NCBI GenBank assembly: GCA_022453515.1
Contig: JAJNNY010000015.1
Span: 186,001-250,000, forward strand
DNA from: Astrocystis sublimbata
Taxonomy: Eukaryota > Ascomycota > Sordariomycetes > Xylariales > Xylariaceae
Length of the DNA: 64,000 nucleotides
Reading direction: 5' to 3'
The notes beneath the pieces are model-generated. The model was not told where the DNA came from, searched no databases, and saw only the letters and a program-made list of their open reading frames with translations. The position numbers and the translations under genes were made by a program. Positions within the stretch are counted from its first letter, which is position 1. Each line of letters begins with the position of its first letter. Of the stretch, positions 33,458 to 44,882 are shown piece after piece.

Positions 33458-34355
33458 ATGCCGACCAAACCCCAAACTCACGATTACAGCGACGTCAATG
33501 ACTCAATGACGAGCACGACACTCTCCGGAGATGAGGAGCAGTCATTATTGCCTGGAAGAAGCCGGCCGCTCAGGTCAGGATGGCGCAAAAGCATGATGGC
33601 CGACGTCCGTCGAGATTGGGCTGATCTCATCCTCCTCGTCTGCTATATTGTGACCGGGCTGCTCGATAGCGCATCGATCTCAACATGGGGCTCTTTCGTC
33701 TCGATGCAAACTGGTATGCTCCCCTCAATCTAGCAACCTACAGGCGCAACCCAGAGCTAATGTGATTGGTATTGGTATAGGTAACACGGTCTACGTCGGT
33801 CTAGGCATCGCGGCTCCCCGCGAGTCAACCAGATGGATCAAGTCCGCTACGTCGATTGGCTTCTTCTGCATCGGATCTGTCTTCTTCAGCTTCTTCCACC
33901 GCCACTTCTCGCCCATCCGGCGCTGGGTTCTCTGCGCATCCTTCGCCATCCAAACCGTCTTGATCGTCGCGGCGGCCTCGATCCTCACCTTTGGACCGAA
34001 GTCGGGAGACCCCAAAGAAAGCATCGGCTGGTCGGAGCTGGTCCCCATCGCATTGGTGGCGTTCCAGAGCTGTGGACAAGCCGTGATCAGCCGGGCGCTC
34101 AAGTACAACGCGCTGACGAGCGTGGTGCTCACGAGCATCTACTGCGACCTGTTCTCTGATGCTCAGATGCTGGCCCCGCAGAACGTGGAGAGAAATCGGA
34201 GGGTCGCTGCACCTACTCTGCTGCTCATAGGAGCTATCTTCGGCGGACTTATCTCTCACAGCTGGGCTGGCACGGCGGGCGCCTTGTGGGTTGCTGCGGC
34301 GATCAAGCTTGTCATAGTTGTTGTCTGGTTCGTTTGGCCTACGGAGTCCGAATGA
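33458..34355 (+). CDS. DUF1275 (YoaK-like) membrane protein
   Basis: Two exons, 33458-33713 and 33781-34355; 276 residues. The 50-residue polar N-terminus is followed by about six hydrophobic helices. Family landmarks are YIVTGLLDSASISTWGSFVSMQTGNTVYVGLG, written here only as segments across the intron (GLLDSASI, FVSMQTGN), and VVLTSIYCDLFSD later. This matches the DUF1275 family common in fungi and bacteria, whose function is unknown. The intron splits the glycine codon of the MQTGN motif. Confidence 0.9.
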
Positions 34356-34995
34356 TATGCTATCTGTTCTAGGGGCGCATGGGGAAGGGCAATGCTTGAT
34401 TAAGATAGATGCACCTAGCAACTATTCGAAGGATGAACTGTTGGTAGCTGAGTTGATTGTTCATTCGGTCTTTGTATCAATGTCCTCGTATCGAAATATG
34501 GCAGTGGTAATATTACCACATGTATATAAATAGTTTCTTCAGAACTTCATACGCATATTCGCACAATCGATTGTTTTTAGCATGTAATCCTTTCGTTAAT
34601 TGAAGGTTTATGACGCCGACAAATCAAGACTACGCGTCCGCCTAGCATTTCTCACTCGACGCACCTTGCATCACGGCGCAGTGGAAAATCATTGAGATAC
34701 TCGAAACCTTCGTTCAGCCTGTCGGTATTGGATTCATACAAGCCAGAATGCGACATCTTCATATGTACATGCTCAAGGGCAGTAAAACCGCCACGCTGCC
34801 ATAACTGCCCACCCAGCCTTCCGCAAGTTGTGCAGAGTAGCGCATTCGAGTTCATACATGTGTGATATGTATGAGAAGATTTAAGTCGGAGGGTATCAGA
34901 GGGTATTATTAAGAATCATCGACGCTGCGCTAGTCTGTAAAGAAGAAGATAAAAGTCCAAATTCCGCAAGCAATCTCGCAAGAAACGTGTGTCAA
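34356..34995. other. Shared 3' region, nothing recognised
   Basis: About 640 bases between the 3' ends of the DUF1275 gene and the minus-strand orphan gene. No gene or repeat recognised. Confidence 0.5.
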
Positions 34996-37229
34996 TCATG
35001 CATCTTCAATATCCAACACAGCGACTGGATGATCGCTACCTGAGATCTTATAGGTCATCTTGAACCCCGAAGAGGCTGTAGACACCTTTGAGTCATTCTG
35101 CACCACGCACTGTTCGTCCAGGTCTGCTTCCAATTTCTCATAGTGGAACTCTTGAGGCGAGTTGGGGAGCTCGGCGACGGTGTCTTCGGTGCTGTACGAC
35201 ACTGCGCTGATATAGTTCGATTTCAAGCCAAGAGGGCACCAGCATTTGATCACGATATCTCTGACAGCATGTGCCTTTTTGAGTGTTGGTCTGCCGTTGG
35301 TTGGGTTTACGCAGACCAAGGGCTCGATATCGGAGCGGCGGCTGGGCTTGGCTTGGGAACTCTTCAGTTTGAAGGCTCGAAACTTGATGAGGAAAGAGGC
35401 ACCGAGATTCTCGCCCATGCCAGCCCAGGTGTTCTGTCCCGCGAGGCAGATCAGTCCTGGATGATATAGCTGGGTTTTCTTAGTCTGGCGGATGTCTTGA
35501 AGGACAAGAACGAGACTGGAGGTCTTGTTGTTGATGTGAAGAAGCGCCCTGGGTTTTCCGTAGAAGTGCTGTTCGACTTCCATCCTATCGACAAATGGCT
35601 GCTTCATCATCTGACTCAGGGACTTCACTAGGAAAACGTCGAGTTTGTTTAGTGATTTCGTCATCTTGCTCGGGTCCTTGCTGTTGGGATAGCAAATCCG
35701 GATAAGTGGCTCGGAATTGACATCCTTGAGTGCGATTATCTTTACGCCGGTGAATCTAAGAGTCGAAGTGTCAGAGCCTGTTTCGGCGATAAGAAGAATT
35801 ACAAGGGATCAGCTTACTCGGAAATGTCGTAGAGTCCGAAGTACTCGTCCGTCTTAGTGTAGTCATAAGGGCGCAACGTGGCTGACTCAAGATGGTGTTC
35901 AGACCATAGCGCATGTCTCGATCCTCGAACATGCCACATGCTACTCTCGTCGGTGCATCGTGCGAGCGAGAAGCCATGGGTGAAATCAGCATATTTCGGG
36001 TCGAGTTCGGCAAGGTCGCACAGATCGAGTAGGGTCCTGTTCATCATGCCGACGTCTCTGTTGCGGGAATGAATCTTGAGATAGTTTCCCGATGATTGCT
36101 TTTTCAGGAAGAAGAGAGTCGGGTGGTGAAGTTCGCTCTCTTGCACAAGCAGTGCGGCCGATTTGTAGAGCAAAACATCGTCGATGAGTAATTCGCGATA
36201 TTTCTTGATTCTCTTGTCATATTGCTCTTTCCCAAACTCGATCAGGTTCTTCACCTGTCTTTCGAGTTCGACATGCTTGATCTTGTCGTAGGTATTCGAG
36301 TTGCGATCGAGAACCAGCTCAAACATGTATGAGAGTACAAGCAATGCAGTGCCTTTGGTCTGTATGTCGCTGACGTATTCGAACCAGCTTTTGATGTCCT
36401 TGTGATACCGGATGAGATCATAGTCGAAGTGGCGGTCTTCCGATCGCATTCTCTCCTTCAGCAAGTTGTTGATACTACCAAGCAGGGATCTAGTAAGACT
36501 TCTGTTGCCAGCCGTGGCGAAGTCGGGCATGGAGTTATCGATGAGCTGTTCGTGGATTTTCTCGAGCCGGGATCTCATTCCTTGATCATGACGTGTTTCG
36601 ATGCTTTCCATTACCTCCAAAAGACTTTTCGTGTGGCCTGTCTGTAGACTTGTCAGTTGTTGCTACCGCAGGCACAAGAGAGCAGTTGGACTTACGACTT
36701 GAGCTTCGCGTATAGCTCCCCATTTCCCCTTGATATATATGCTAGCCTGCAGGGTATGTTAGCAGAGTATAGACGCCTGGCACCGGGGAATCTGCTCACG
36801 CACCTCATGGACCTTCTCGAGTCTTGCCGTGATATTGGAGACCAATTGATTTTCATCATTGTCCTGAGCGACGATTGTCAATTGATTTTTCAGGCCATCC
36901 ACTTTGTCGGCAAGAGCATCTTCTTTGCTCTTTGGCGTTTCAAGTATACTGTCCAGCCCCGCGGTGACTGTCGGGACCAATAGCCCTATGCCTGGGATGA
37001 GGGATGCAGCGCTCTCAGCAGCCAGCTCCGCCCCTTTGATCACGATGGTCTTGATGACCTCATTGACCTTGCGTAAATCGTAACCTGCGGGCAGATCCTG
37101 GGCTGATTTGATTTCATTTGAGTTTGTGGGCTGCTTGTCATTGTTACTGTTCAAGAGGTCGCGTTGGCTCAGTTCGTAGCCACGCTGCACCAAGGGGTCA
37201 TTAAAACTGCGAATGTCAATAGAAGCCAT
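34996..37229 (-). CDS. Unrecognised 686-residue protein with a hydrophobic hairpin in a helical N-half
   Basis: Four exons on the minus strand: 37229-36804, 36746-36696, 36641-35818 and 35755-34996. All junctions keep frame, with good GT/AG sites. I do not recognise the family. There is no signal peptide. Residues about 55-90 hold a strongly hydrophobic Gly/Pro stretch (AASLIPGIGLLVPTVTAGL) between charged helices, and residues about 90-300 look all-helical with heptad-like Leu/Ile spacing. The C-terminal 230 residues look more beta-rich (KPRALLHINNKTSSLVLVLQD). The layout of a helical bundle with a membrane-capable hairpin and a beta domain is seen in alpha pore-forming proteins, but that is only an analogy. 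A fungal N-terminal STAND-like domain is another possibility. Confidence 0.75.
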
Positions 37230-39021
37230 TGTCGCCCAAATGGAATGATCCCTTCAATTTTATGGCTACTAGATAGAGTATGACCAAGTTTTGGGATGGG
37301 TATCACCATAATTATATCAATTTTCCTTCACTATTATAGCTGAGAATCCCACTGAGGGCGCTATTCACGGGTCTGTCGAGACCTTTGCTGCGCCTGTCTT
37401 CACCCCGAGCGATGCGATCTCGACCATCATCGGCGCTGGGCAAGGCCACTCAGACATGTCTGACAACGGCAGATCGACGGTCCTGTGTGAGTCGAGCCAG
37501 TTCTAGTGGCGAGCTAAACAGGTCCAGATCTTCAGTCAGTTGAAGAAGCACTAGCTTGTTCAGCTGAATGGACTGTCACACGCTGCTTGCTTTTCTCGAG
37601 CATTGCTCTAATCCTGATATGGTAAATGTCGTGGCTTGATATCTAAATCTTGGCACTGAACTACTCATTTTCAGTTAGTAGACATAAGCTTGCTGATAAC
37701 CTCGTGGCCTGGATTTAGAAGGTGTATCAAAAGAGGCAAACACACTCGTCGGCATTTCCTGACTAGGATCAACGATACCGCAGAGACGCTGTGCAACGCT
37801 GTGCAACGCCTGCAAAATCCAATTCGTAATCGATCTACTTGAATAGATTGATTCATCTAGCTTCAATAAGCTAGTGTAAAAAGCTGAGTAATGTTTGCAC
37901 GGTGTATACAATGCGAATTTCCCATGCTCATAAATAATTGCTACTTCATACTATGCCACTCGAGCCACTGGCATTTGGCTGGGTACCCTGGCATGGTCAT
38001 GACTCCCGTGGTCAGTCCTATGTCGTCCCTATCGACCTCATTTATTCCTTCTCTTTCACATGCAAGGACTAAGTAGATATCTCTTCCCTCACTCATCCTG
38101 TGTAACCGATGACCTATCATTTGTTGATTCCGAATCGAGAAGAACCACAAATGTGTAACAAGATTGCCGATTCATTTCGAACAAAATGCTCAAAGTCTCT
38201 GCCTCTTAAAGGTATGACGTCACAACAACACAAAAAAAGATTCACGCATTGGCATGCACCACATGTTGTGGTTCGGTCGATCTGCTCCTTCAGTGAACAA
38301 ACACAGTTGTAAGCAATAAATAAATGAGATACGCTCGCAATTGAATATGTCAGTGTTGGAGCTGCCGAATCCCGGACTACTGCTTTATATATGTCAAGGT
38401 CTTGATGGAGGAGTCTACCTGTGTCATGAAGAAAGCATTCCTGCAGCCAGTTTGATTCACACACAGAATTGCTTCATTTCTTGCTCGCTAATTGCCTCCG
38501 GGCTCTCATTTTTTAAATGACTAAATGACTACAAGATGCGAACAGGCCTCTCTCTGCCCTGTGATGCTTTTTTTGTATAACCTGGTCGATCACGGCGATC
38601 ATCCCCTCGAGTACAACGGCTTTGTCTCCCTCTGTACGACGCCCGATAGAGTCAAGCAAACCGACAAGCACGGGATGTGAAAGACGCAAACACCAGGTCT
38701 AGTCATGGCAGTTATGAGCGGCATATACCCGTCTCCTTCCCTGGAGCTCGTCTCCGCCTTTTGAGTCTGCACTTCTGCGCGATTGGTAGAGCCCCCGGAT
38801 TTGCACGCCCGCAGTTGGCCCTAGACTGACTCCACGACTTGGCGCCGCTTACTTCACTTACTAAGTTGCATTGGTAGCTCGCTGAATATTTTGCGACTTC
38901 GGGGACTGATTGAGATATTCTCTTCATCTTGCGTAGATCTCTGGTGTCTGCTTCTTGTATGTCAGTCGGCTGTGTGAGAAGTCGTGTGTCGTGATCCCGT
39001 TCTTTCACTTGCCTCAACCTC
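37230..39021. other. Intergenic region with a possible gene fragment
   Basis: About 1.8 kb, mostly featureless. One GC-rich island at 37342-37506 stays open in a single frame and is listed separately. The promoter of the transporter gene should be at the right end. Confidence 0.45.
37342..37506 (+). pseudogene. Possible terminal-exon remnant
   Basis: A 55-codon stretch, noticeably GC-richer than its AT-rich surroundings, reads in one frame to a TAG with ordinary coding-like composition (for example AIHGSVETFAAPVFTPSDA). No start codon or upstream exon is found and no family is recognised. It may be the 3' relic of a lost gene or a duplicated exon. Confidence 0.25.
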
Positions 39022-41102
39022 ATGGCGGTGTCGCGCTTTTCAGTCGACGGACTAGAAACTGCTAGTGCCGAGAGATATGGAGCCGAGAAGTCTGTCGGCG
39101 TCGAAACTGAGCCGACGTCCGATGGCTCCGAGTCCGAGGAGGTCGATGAAGCGCCGCCTCTTCCCTTTTCCAAGGCGCGATGCATAGCGCTTGTCGCAAC
39201 GGTCACGGGTGCAAGTTTCCTTAATGTGAGAACCGCCTCGCCGCCTTCTACTCTCTTGGCGATTGTTGCTAATGTGAAACCAGACCCTCTCGACCCAAGC
39301 CGTCGTCATTATATTGCCGACCATCGGGCGGGACCTTGGTATCCCGGAGAGTAGGCTTCAGTGGATTATCTCGGCGTACGCCTTGACATTCGGAACATTT
39401 TTGCTGCTCTGGGGCCGCATTGCTGATAGTAAGTCTCGAACCCTCCGCCGAAGCTTCTTGGCAGGCATTATTGCGGGTGCTCCCGTATGCTATTGCGACC
39501 AGACCAGGGGCCTGTCCTGGGGGCCTCCTTGCCCTGCATATTCCACGCTCTATGGGACCAGTATTAACTAAACGTGCTGCAGTATTCGGCAAACGCGATA
39601 TTTTCATCTGGGGCAGTGCTTTCGTGGCATTGACATTGATAGCGAACCCTTTCCTACCAAATGAGATTGCATTCGATCTATTTAGAGGGCTACAAGGCCT
39701 GGTAAGACTCTCCATCGTGTTGATAAATATTCTCAGTATCTGACCTTTTGTAGGGAGCGGCGGCAAACGTGCCGACTGCAATCGGTATTCTGGGTGTGAC
39801 CTTTCCCCCGGGCAAGGCTAAAAACTATGCTTTCAGTGCATACGGTAGGTCCAAGACTTTTGGGTGTCACATTGGTGATAATATGCTAATTTGCCGCTAG
39901 CCTCTGGAGCACCTCTGGGCAGTGTGTTTGGGAACATCCTCGCAGGTTTTATTGCCTCAGCTGCAAACTGGCGATGGGTGTTTGGCGCGCTAGGAGGACT
40001 CGGTGTTGTTGTCACTGCCGCTGGCATACTCTTCATACCCAAGCTGCCAACTTCTTCGATCCCACCTAAGAAGAAGCTCGTACTTCTTGAACATGTCGAT
40101 TGGCTTGGCGGCTTCCTCGTCACGGCAGGCTTACTCGCTCTTCTCTTTGCTCTAACAGAGGGAAACGTGGTGGGCTGGAGCACACCTTGGGTTCCAGTAC
40201 TGATCGTCGTCTCGGTCATCCTGCTGGGCATTTTCTTTGCATGGCAATGGTACCAAGAAAATCGCACTACAAGACGACCTCTGATAAAGGTATCGATCTT
40301 CAAGAACGGGAAGTTTTGCGCAGCTTTGGCGATCATGGCGCTCTTCTTCGCCAGCTTCAACAACTTTATAGTATATGCGACATACTTCTTCCAGGATTAC
40401 CAAGGGCTCAGTCCCCTCCAGACGACCTTACGTTTCATCCCTACAGGTGTCACTGGAATACTCGTTGCCTTCATCGTCAGTCGTTTGATCTCTCGCGTCC
40501 CGACCTGGATTCTGCTTGTATGCGCCAATACCGCCGTATCTATTTCAAACTTGCTATTCGCCGTGCCGCTTCCGCAATCTACCTCCTACTTCGCCTTTGG
40601 ACTGCCGGCCTTCATTCTATCCGTCATAGGTGAGTATTGTCTCTCGACAAATCCATTTCATGTATTGGTGAAGACAACAAATTACTAACGTGACATTGTA
40701 GGCGCGGATATCACATGGCCTTGTTTGACACTATTCACGTCAAGTTCGCTTGCTCAAGAAGACCAAGCAATGGGAGGCGGTCTGATCAATGCTTCAGCCG
40801 GCGTTGGACGCGCTATCGGCTTGGCCATTGACACTGCCATACAAACAACAGTACTGGCACGGGGAAGACACGTGGCTGTGCAAGACGCAGGAAAGATCAC
40901 GAATTGGGATCAAGCGTCCATCGCGAGTATCAGAGCAGCAAACTGGTTCAACTTCGGTCTTGGTGTCTTTTGCGTGGGGGTTGTCTGTGTCGCATTTCGA
41001 GGATCGGGCATCGTGGGTAAAAATGCGAAGCCTGTCAAGAGGTTTCCTCAAGCAGTGGCAACTGTTAGCCAGCCTGATTCAGCTCACGCGAAAGAAGTCT
41101 AA
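39022..41102 (+). CDS. MFS transporter, DHA2 (14-helix) drug:H+ antiporter type
   Basis: Six exons: 39022-39225, 39284-39428, 39583-39701, 39754-39844, 39901-40629 and 40702-41102; 562 residues. A 55-residue acidic cytosolic N-terminus precedes about 14 hydrophobic helices. Family landmarks include LPTIGRDLGIPESRLQWIISAY in helix 1-2 (given here as overlapping pieces LPTIGRDLGIPES and LQWIISAYALTFG), the cytoplasmic loop LLWGRIADIFGKR, GLQGLGAAANVPTAIG, and the antiporter motif C region ASGAPLGSVFGNILAG. These fit DHA2 efflux pumps of the plasma membrane. The substrate is unknown. It ends 180 bases from the converging FAD monooxygenase, which suggests a possible export/modification pair. Confidence 0.92.
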
Positions 41103-41282
41103 ACTCAAGCCAATTGATTTGCACGGGGGGTCTATTTGCAGTCGAATGTAGAACAAGAAGATTAGACTGCAGCGTTTCTATCACCAACATCCTGATACCC
41201 AATTTCTAATAGAGGCCTATGACAACAGCGCTACAATGTATGGTCTTTAATAAGAGCGCTACTTCCAGAGCTTTCGTAGCCA

Positions 41283-42999
41283 TTAAGCAATTTCCTCTTC
41301 AGGCAGAGGCAGCATGGGACGTCCCCAGGCGCTGTAGGTATCTGCGCTCTTAACATCTCGGTTCTTCGCAAAAGCCTCTGCAGAAAGCCTGGCGGCTTCT
41401 CTGCCTCTCCTAAGCATCTTGTCCTGGTACGGGTCAAATGCATTCTTGATACTATTGATGTCGTTCTTGTCGACCTTGCTGATGGCATCGGAAAGTTCAA
41501 GTGCATCCGATATAGCGTGAAAGGCGCCTTCGCCGCGGACTGCATCACATTTTAGCATTGACCTCGTATGCGCAGAGATGTTTCATGACTTACATGGGGT
41601 CATTGCGTGTGCAGCATCACCCAGCAACGTGATTCGCCCGGTTGGCAATGATTCCATCATCAACGACCACTGCTCAGTTTCACAATTATTAGTTCTGTCC
41701 AATGAAGAACACAGAATTTAACTTACGAGCTGGAGGGCAGGAACAGTCGATTCTGGTTTCGACCTCTCGATGATAGCGCGATACTTGGCAGGCAGATCTT
41801 TGGACTTCTTTACGACATGGTCATACTGCTCCTGACCGGTCGCTGAGTAAACCCAAAAGCCTTCTTTGGCAGCACTCCTGTGACGTATGATAGTTAGCGA
41901 TTGACAGAAAAGCGACAACAGGATCGTCTGAAGAGTTTATAACCACCGAAAAGTCGGCAGACTACACAAAAAAGAAAAAGATAAAGTAGTGAAATTAGGG
42001 AATGCATACGCATCGGGCCAGACCAAAGCCCATCCCATCTTGCCCGACTTGCCATCGTCATGCGCCTCGAGCAACATGTTCAACAAAATCATCGGCTGGC
42101 CGTTGTTGATAGAGTGCATGTCTACCAAATAAAGAGAATGACCGAGGCGAAGTTGTTCTTCAAATTCCTCGCCCTCCATGTCGCAATGGCCTTGTATAAT
42201 GGCCACAGGCGGGGGTTTGATGGGGTCTTGGTCACCGAGCATATGTTTCCGCGCTTGATCTCGGGTTAGCTGTGCTTGCTCAAAGGGCACCCACAATGTG
42301 GTAGGCATCACATACTAGCACTTCGCGCACCCTCGGCACCAACAAGAATATCTCCTTCGGCACACGTCCCATCTGAGAAGTGGATCTTCACTTTATCGCC
42401 AGGCTCCTCGATCTTGACGACTTGCTTGCCGTATTGTATGGGGATGTGCAGCCCAAGCCAGTCGACAATCTTCTGACGCGAAGCCCGAACGATCCACTCC
42501 GTCTCGTCGCCGCGCACGCCAATCTTGGGTTGGTTCGGCTGCTCGAGGTCGTAGAAGCAACACTCGGGTTGGTACTTCGTTATAGGGAGCAGGTGGCTCA
42601 GGGTAGAAATGGGCGGCAAGTCATCCGGGATCCCGGCCTTGAGTCCATCTAGCATGCTATACACGAGTTAATACGACTTGTAATCACACTCGAGATTATT
42701 GACTGTCTTCTCACTGGTGAAGTCCGATAACCCAGCCAGGTCGTCGCTCGCGCTCGCTCGCATCTCGTTCGAATATCTCGTAGGAGATACCCTTTTTTCT
42801 GAATGTCTGAGCCAAAGCCAGACCACCTATGCCGGCACCGGCGATAAGAACGTCTGCCGTGTGAATGTGTTAATAATGGTCTCCGACAACATCACAGAAA
42901 CTGTAAGAGATTGGAGTTTTCGACCACTGCGGTAGCCACAACTCGCATCGTGTCATGGAAGAAGCGATGGTACTTACGGGGAGATGATGATGATGACAT
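41283..42999 (-). CDS. FAD-dependent monooxygenase (salicylate hydroxylase-like)
   Basis: Seven exons on the minus strand: 42999-42978, 42853-42715, 42656-42316, 42274-42010, 41877-41727, 41669-41594 and 41539-41283; 416 residues. The dinucleotide-binding motif HVLIAGAGIGGLALAQ is near residue 8, ending in the usual acidic YEIFERD. The second FAD motif is ITLLGDAAHAMTPFRGEGAFHA. Such enzymes hydroxylate aromatic or polyketide substrates with NAD(P)H. Exon 1 is only 22 bases (MSSSSSP). The intron between exons 3 and 4 is only 41 bases and uses an AAG acceptor, which is unusually short. It is the only solution I found that keeps the frame; the alternative is a frameshift at 42316-42275. Neighbour: the convergent DHA2 transporter. 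Confidence 0.88.
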
Positions 43000-44882
43000 T
43001 GTAATCAATGTACCGGAGAATGCGTTTCAAGTGATTGATGTATCTTTTGAGATGAGTGGGTAGTCGCCGAGTTTCACGATTCTGAGACGTCTTCTCATTC
43101 TTATATTCAGACAGACCTAGGCAGTCATGTTCGAGTACGTACTACCTAGTAAGCGCATCGATCGTGACATCGTCATGTCATTGGACTCATCTCGTCCACT
43201 AGTCCCTTGCGATTGACCCATCTCGCCATCAATTGGTGGTTGGTTGGATCTCTCGTCCGCCGCACGCTGTCCGGCGACGTCGGTGTGCTCGGAGCATTAT
43301 GGTGATTGTTGCCTTTCGGTTCGGTGTTCGCTGCACGCTAGTTGTCCGAGCCGAGCCAGCGCGACCGGACTTGGCGGTATGTATATCATGGACTGCAGCG
43401 TAAGAAATAATCTCATGCGCCTCCCAGCTATATTATCTCACTGAGCACGCCATCGCTGGGCGGTTTTTGAGTTACGCGACATTCCGTTCCTTCGGTTTCA
43501 GAAGTCAGCTTCAATGATAGGAGTTGCCTTGGTGCTCGCGTCGGGACACAAGATGACCGATGAATATGGAGTGTGGCATGATCAGATATTTGCGGTGTTC
43601 GCAAACAATAGCCTCATGCTTTTTCAAAGGCATGGGGAAATCCCGCTTATTGCCGTTGAGACTTTTCACCGGCATGCGTCGCTTGCCCTTCTTAGCCAGT
43701 GTCTGTATAAATACAGATTCTATTGGAGCACGATGAGGCCCAATTCTTCTTACACAGTGAAAATGACGAAATACTATGTACCAATAAATTGCCTGCGCTT
43801 GCTAAGATACATCAACAATGGCAAAACGGTATAACCTATATGGGATTTAAGAAATGGGATTTGGTAGCTCATCGTTGAGTATGGATATATCCTAAGCCGC
43901 CAGAGTCCATGACGAACTTACACCCATGGAGCAATTTTAAGTCCGAGCACTAGACATTTCTCCACTAAAAGTCGCGATTTTTAGCTAGAGTACTTATCAG
44001 ATGAATTATCAGATGGCAGGAAGAGACTTGCAATGGAATGAACTAGACGCTTAGTAGTAAGCGCAGAATCAATGTCCAGTAGCATCTTAATTTTCCCGGT
44101 TATCTCCTTGTTTCAGCGGCAGGACTAAACACATGCCGGCTGGCTCCCTGCCCTACCACAACCACAATTGGCCTGCATTCCCGGCATGCCCGGATACGTG
44201 CTATACAACCAACTTACCATAAACTACCAAGCATTACAGTAGAATGTAGGTTGAAGGACTTTTCTTAAATCAACATATTCATGAAATAGGCTATCACTAT
44301 TTGCCTTTCATTTGGAAGAGGGTTTAGTCAGGAACATTGCGCAACGAACGGATTGAACTGTCACTATATTCCCACTGTGGTATCCTCGCGCCCCAGGAAA
44401 GACTCACCCTTGTAATTAACAGGCCTCTACCTATGTACATACCAACAAATCGCTGATTATCAAACTTCTACCACTCAGTAAGACAACTCATTTGAGAACA
44501 AAACGACAACACTGTCGTGATATTTACTGCCTGCGTTTGAGGTCACGTTTTGTCATCGCCAATCTTACAAGCACAGATCGCATTCCCCCACGCACTCCGC
44601 ACCATGGTCGCTCGAAAGCCATCGTCTTCCCCCACCAGACTCCACATTCCCCTCAGGCCCGCGATGATGCCACCCGAGACACGAATGAAGATGTTGTAAA
44701 CCAAACGAGTGACAACAAAGGGCTCCTTTTAGGTTTAGGTTTAGTATTTCATTTCCCTTCTATTGTTGAATACAAGCAGGCGGTGAGAGTAACCATCAGA
44801 TATCATCCCGCAATACTAAACACAAAAGACCAAAACTTATCTATGCTACCTGCCCACCTGCCTGCCGTGTAATTCACAAACC
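43000..44882. other. Intergenic region, nothing recognised
   Basis: About 1.9 kb between divergent genes. Open frames at 43514-43834 and 44492-44872 are isolated and unsupported. Two and a half TTTAGG units occur at 44727-44742. C/T-rich stretches before 44883 look like a promoter. Confidence 0.45.

Noticed and set aside
22515..42999. A single secondary-metabolite cluster linking ligase, oxidase, transporter and SDR
   Set aside because: No polyketide synthase, peptide synthetase, terpene synthase or pathway regulator is present, and the genes are spread out with unrelated neighbours.
44727..44742. TTTAGGTTTAGG-like sequence
   Set aside because: Two to three units only and not the TTAGGG unit of filamentous fungi.
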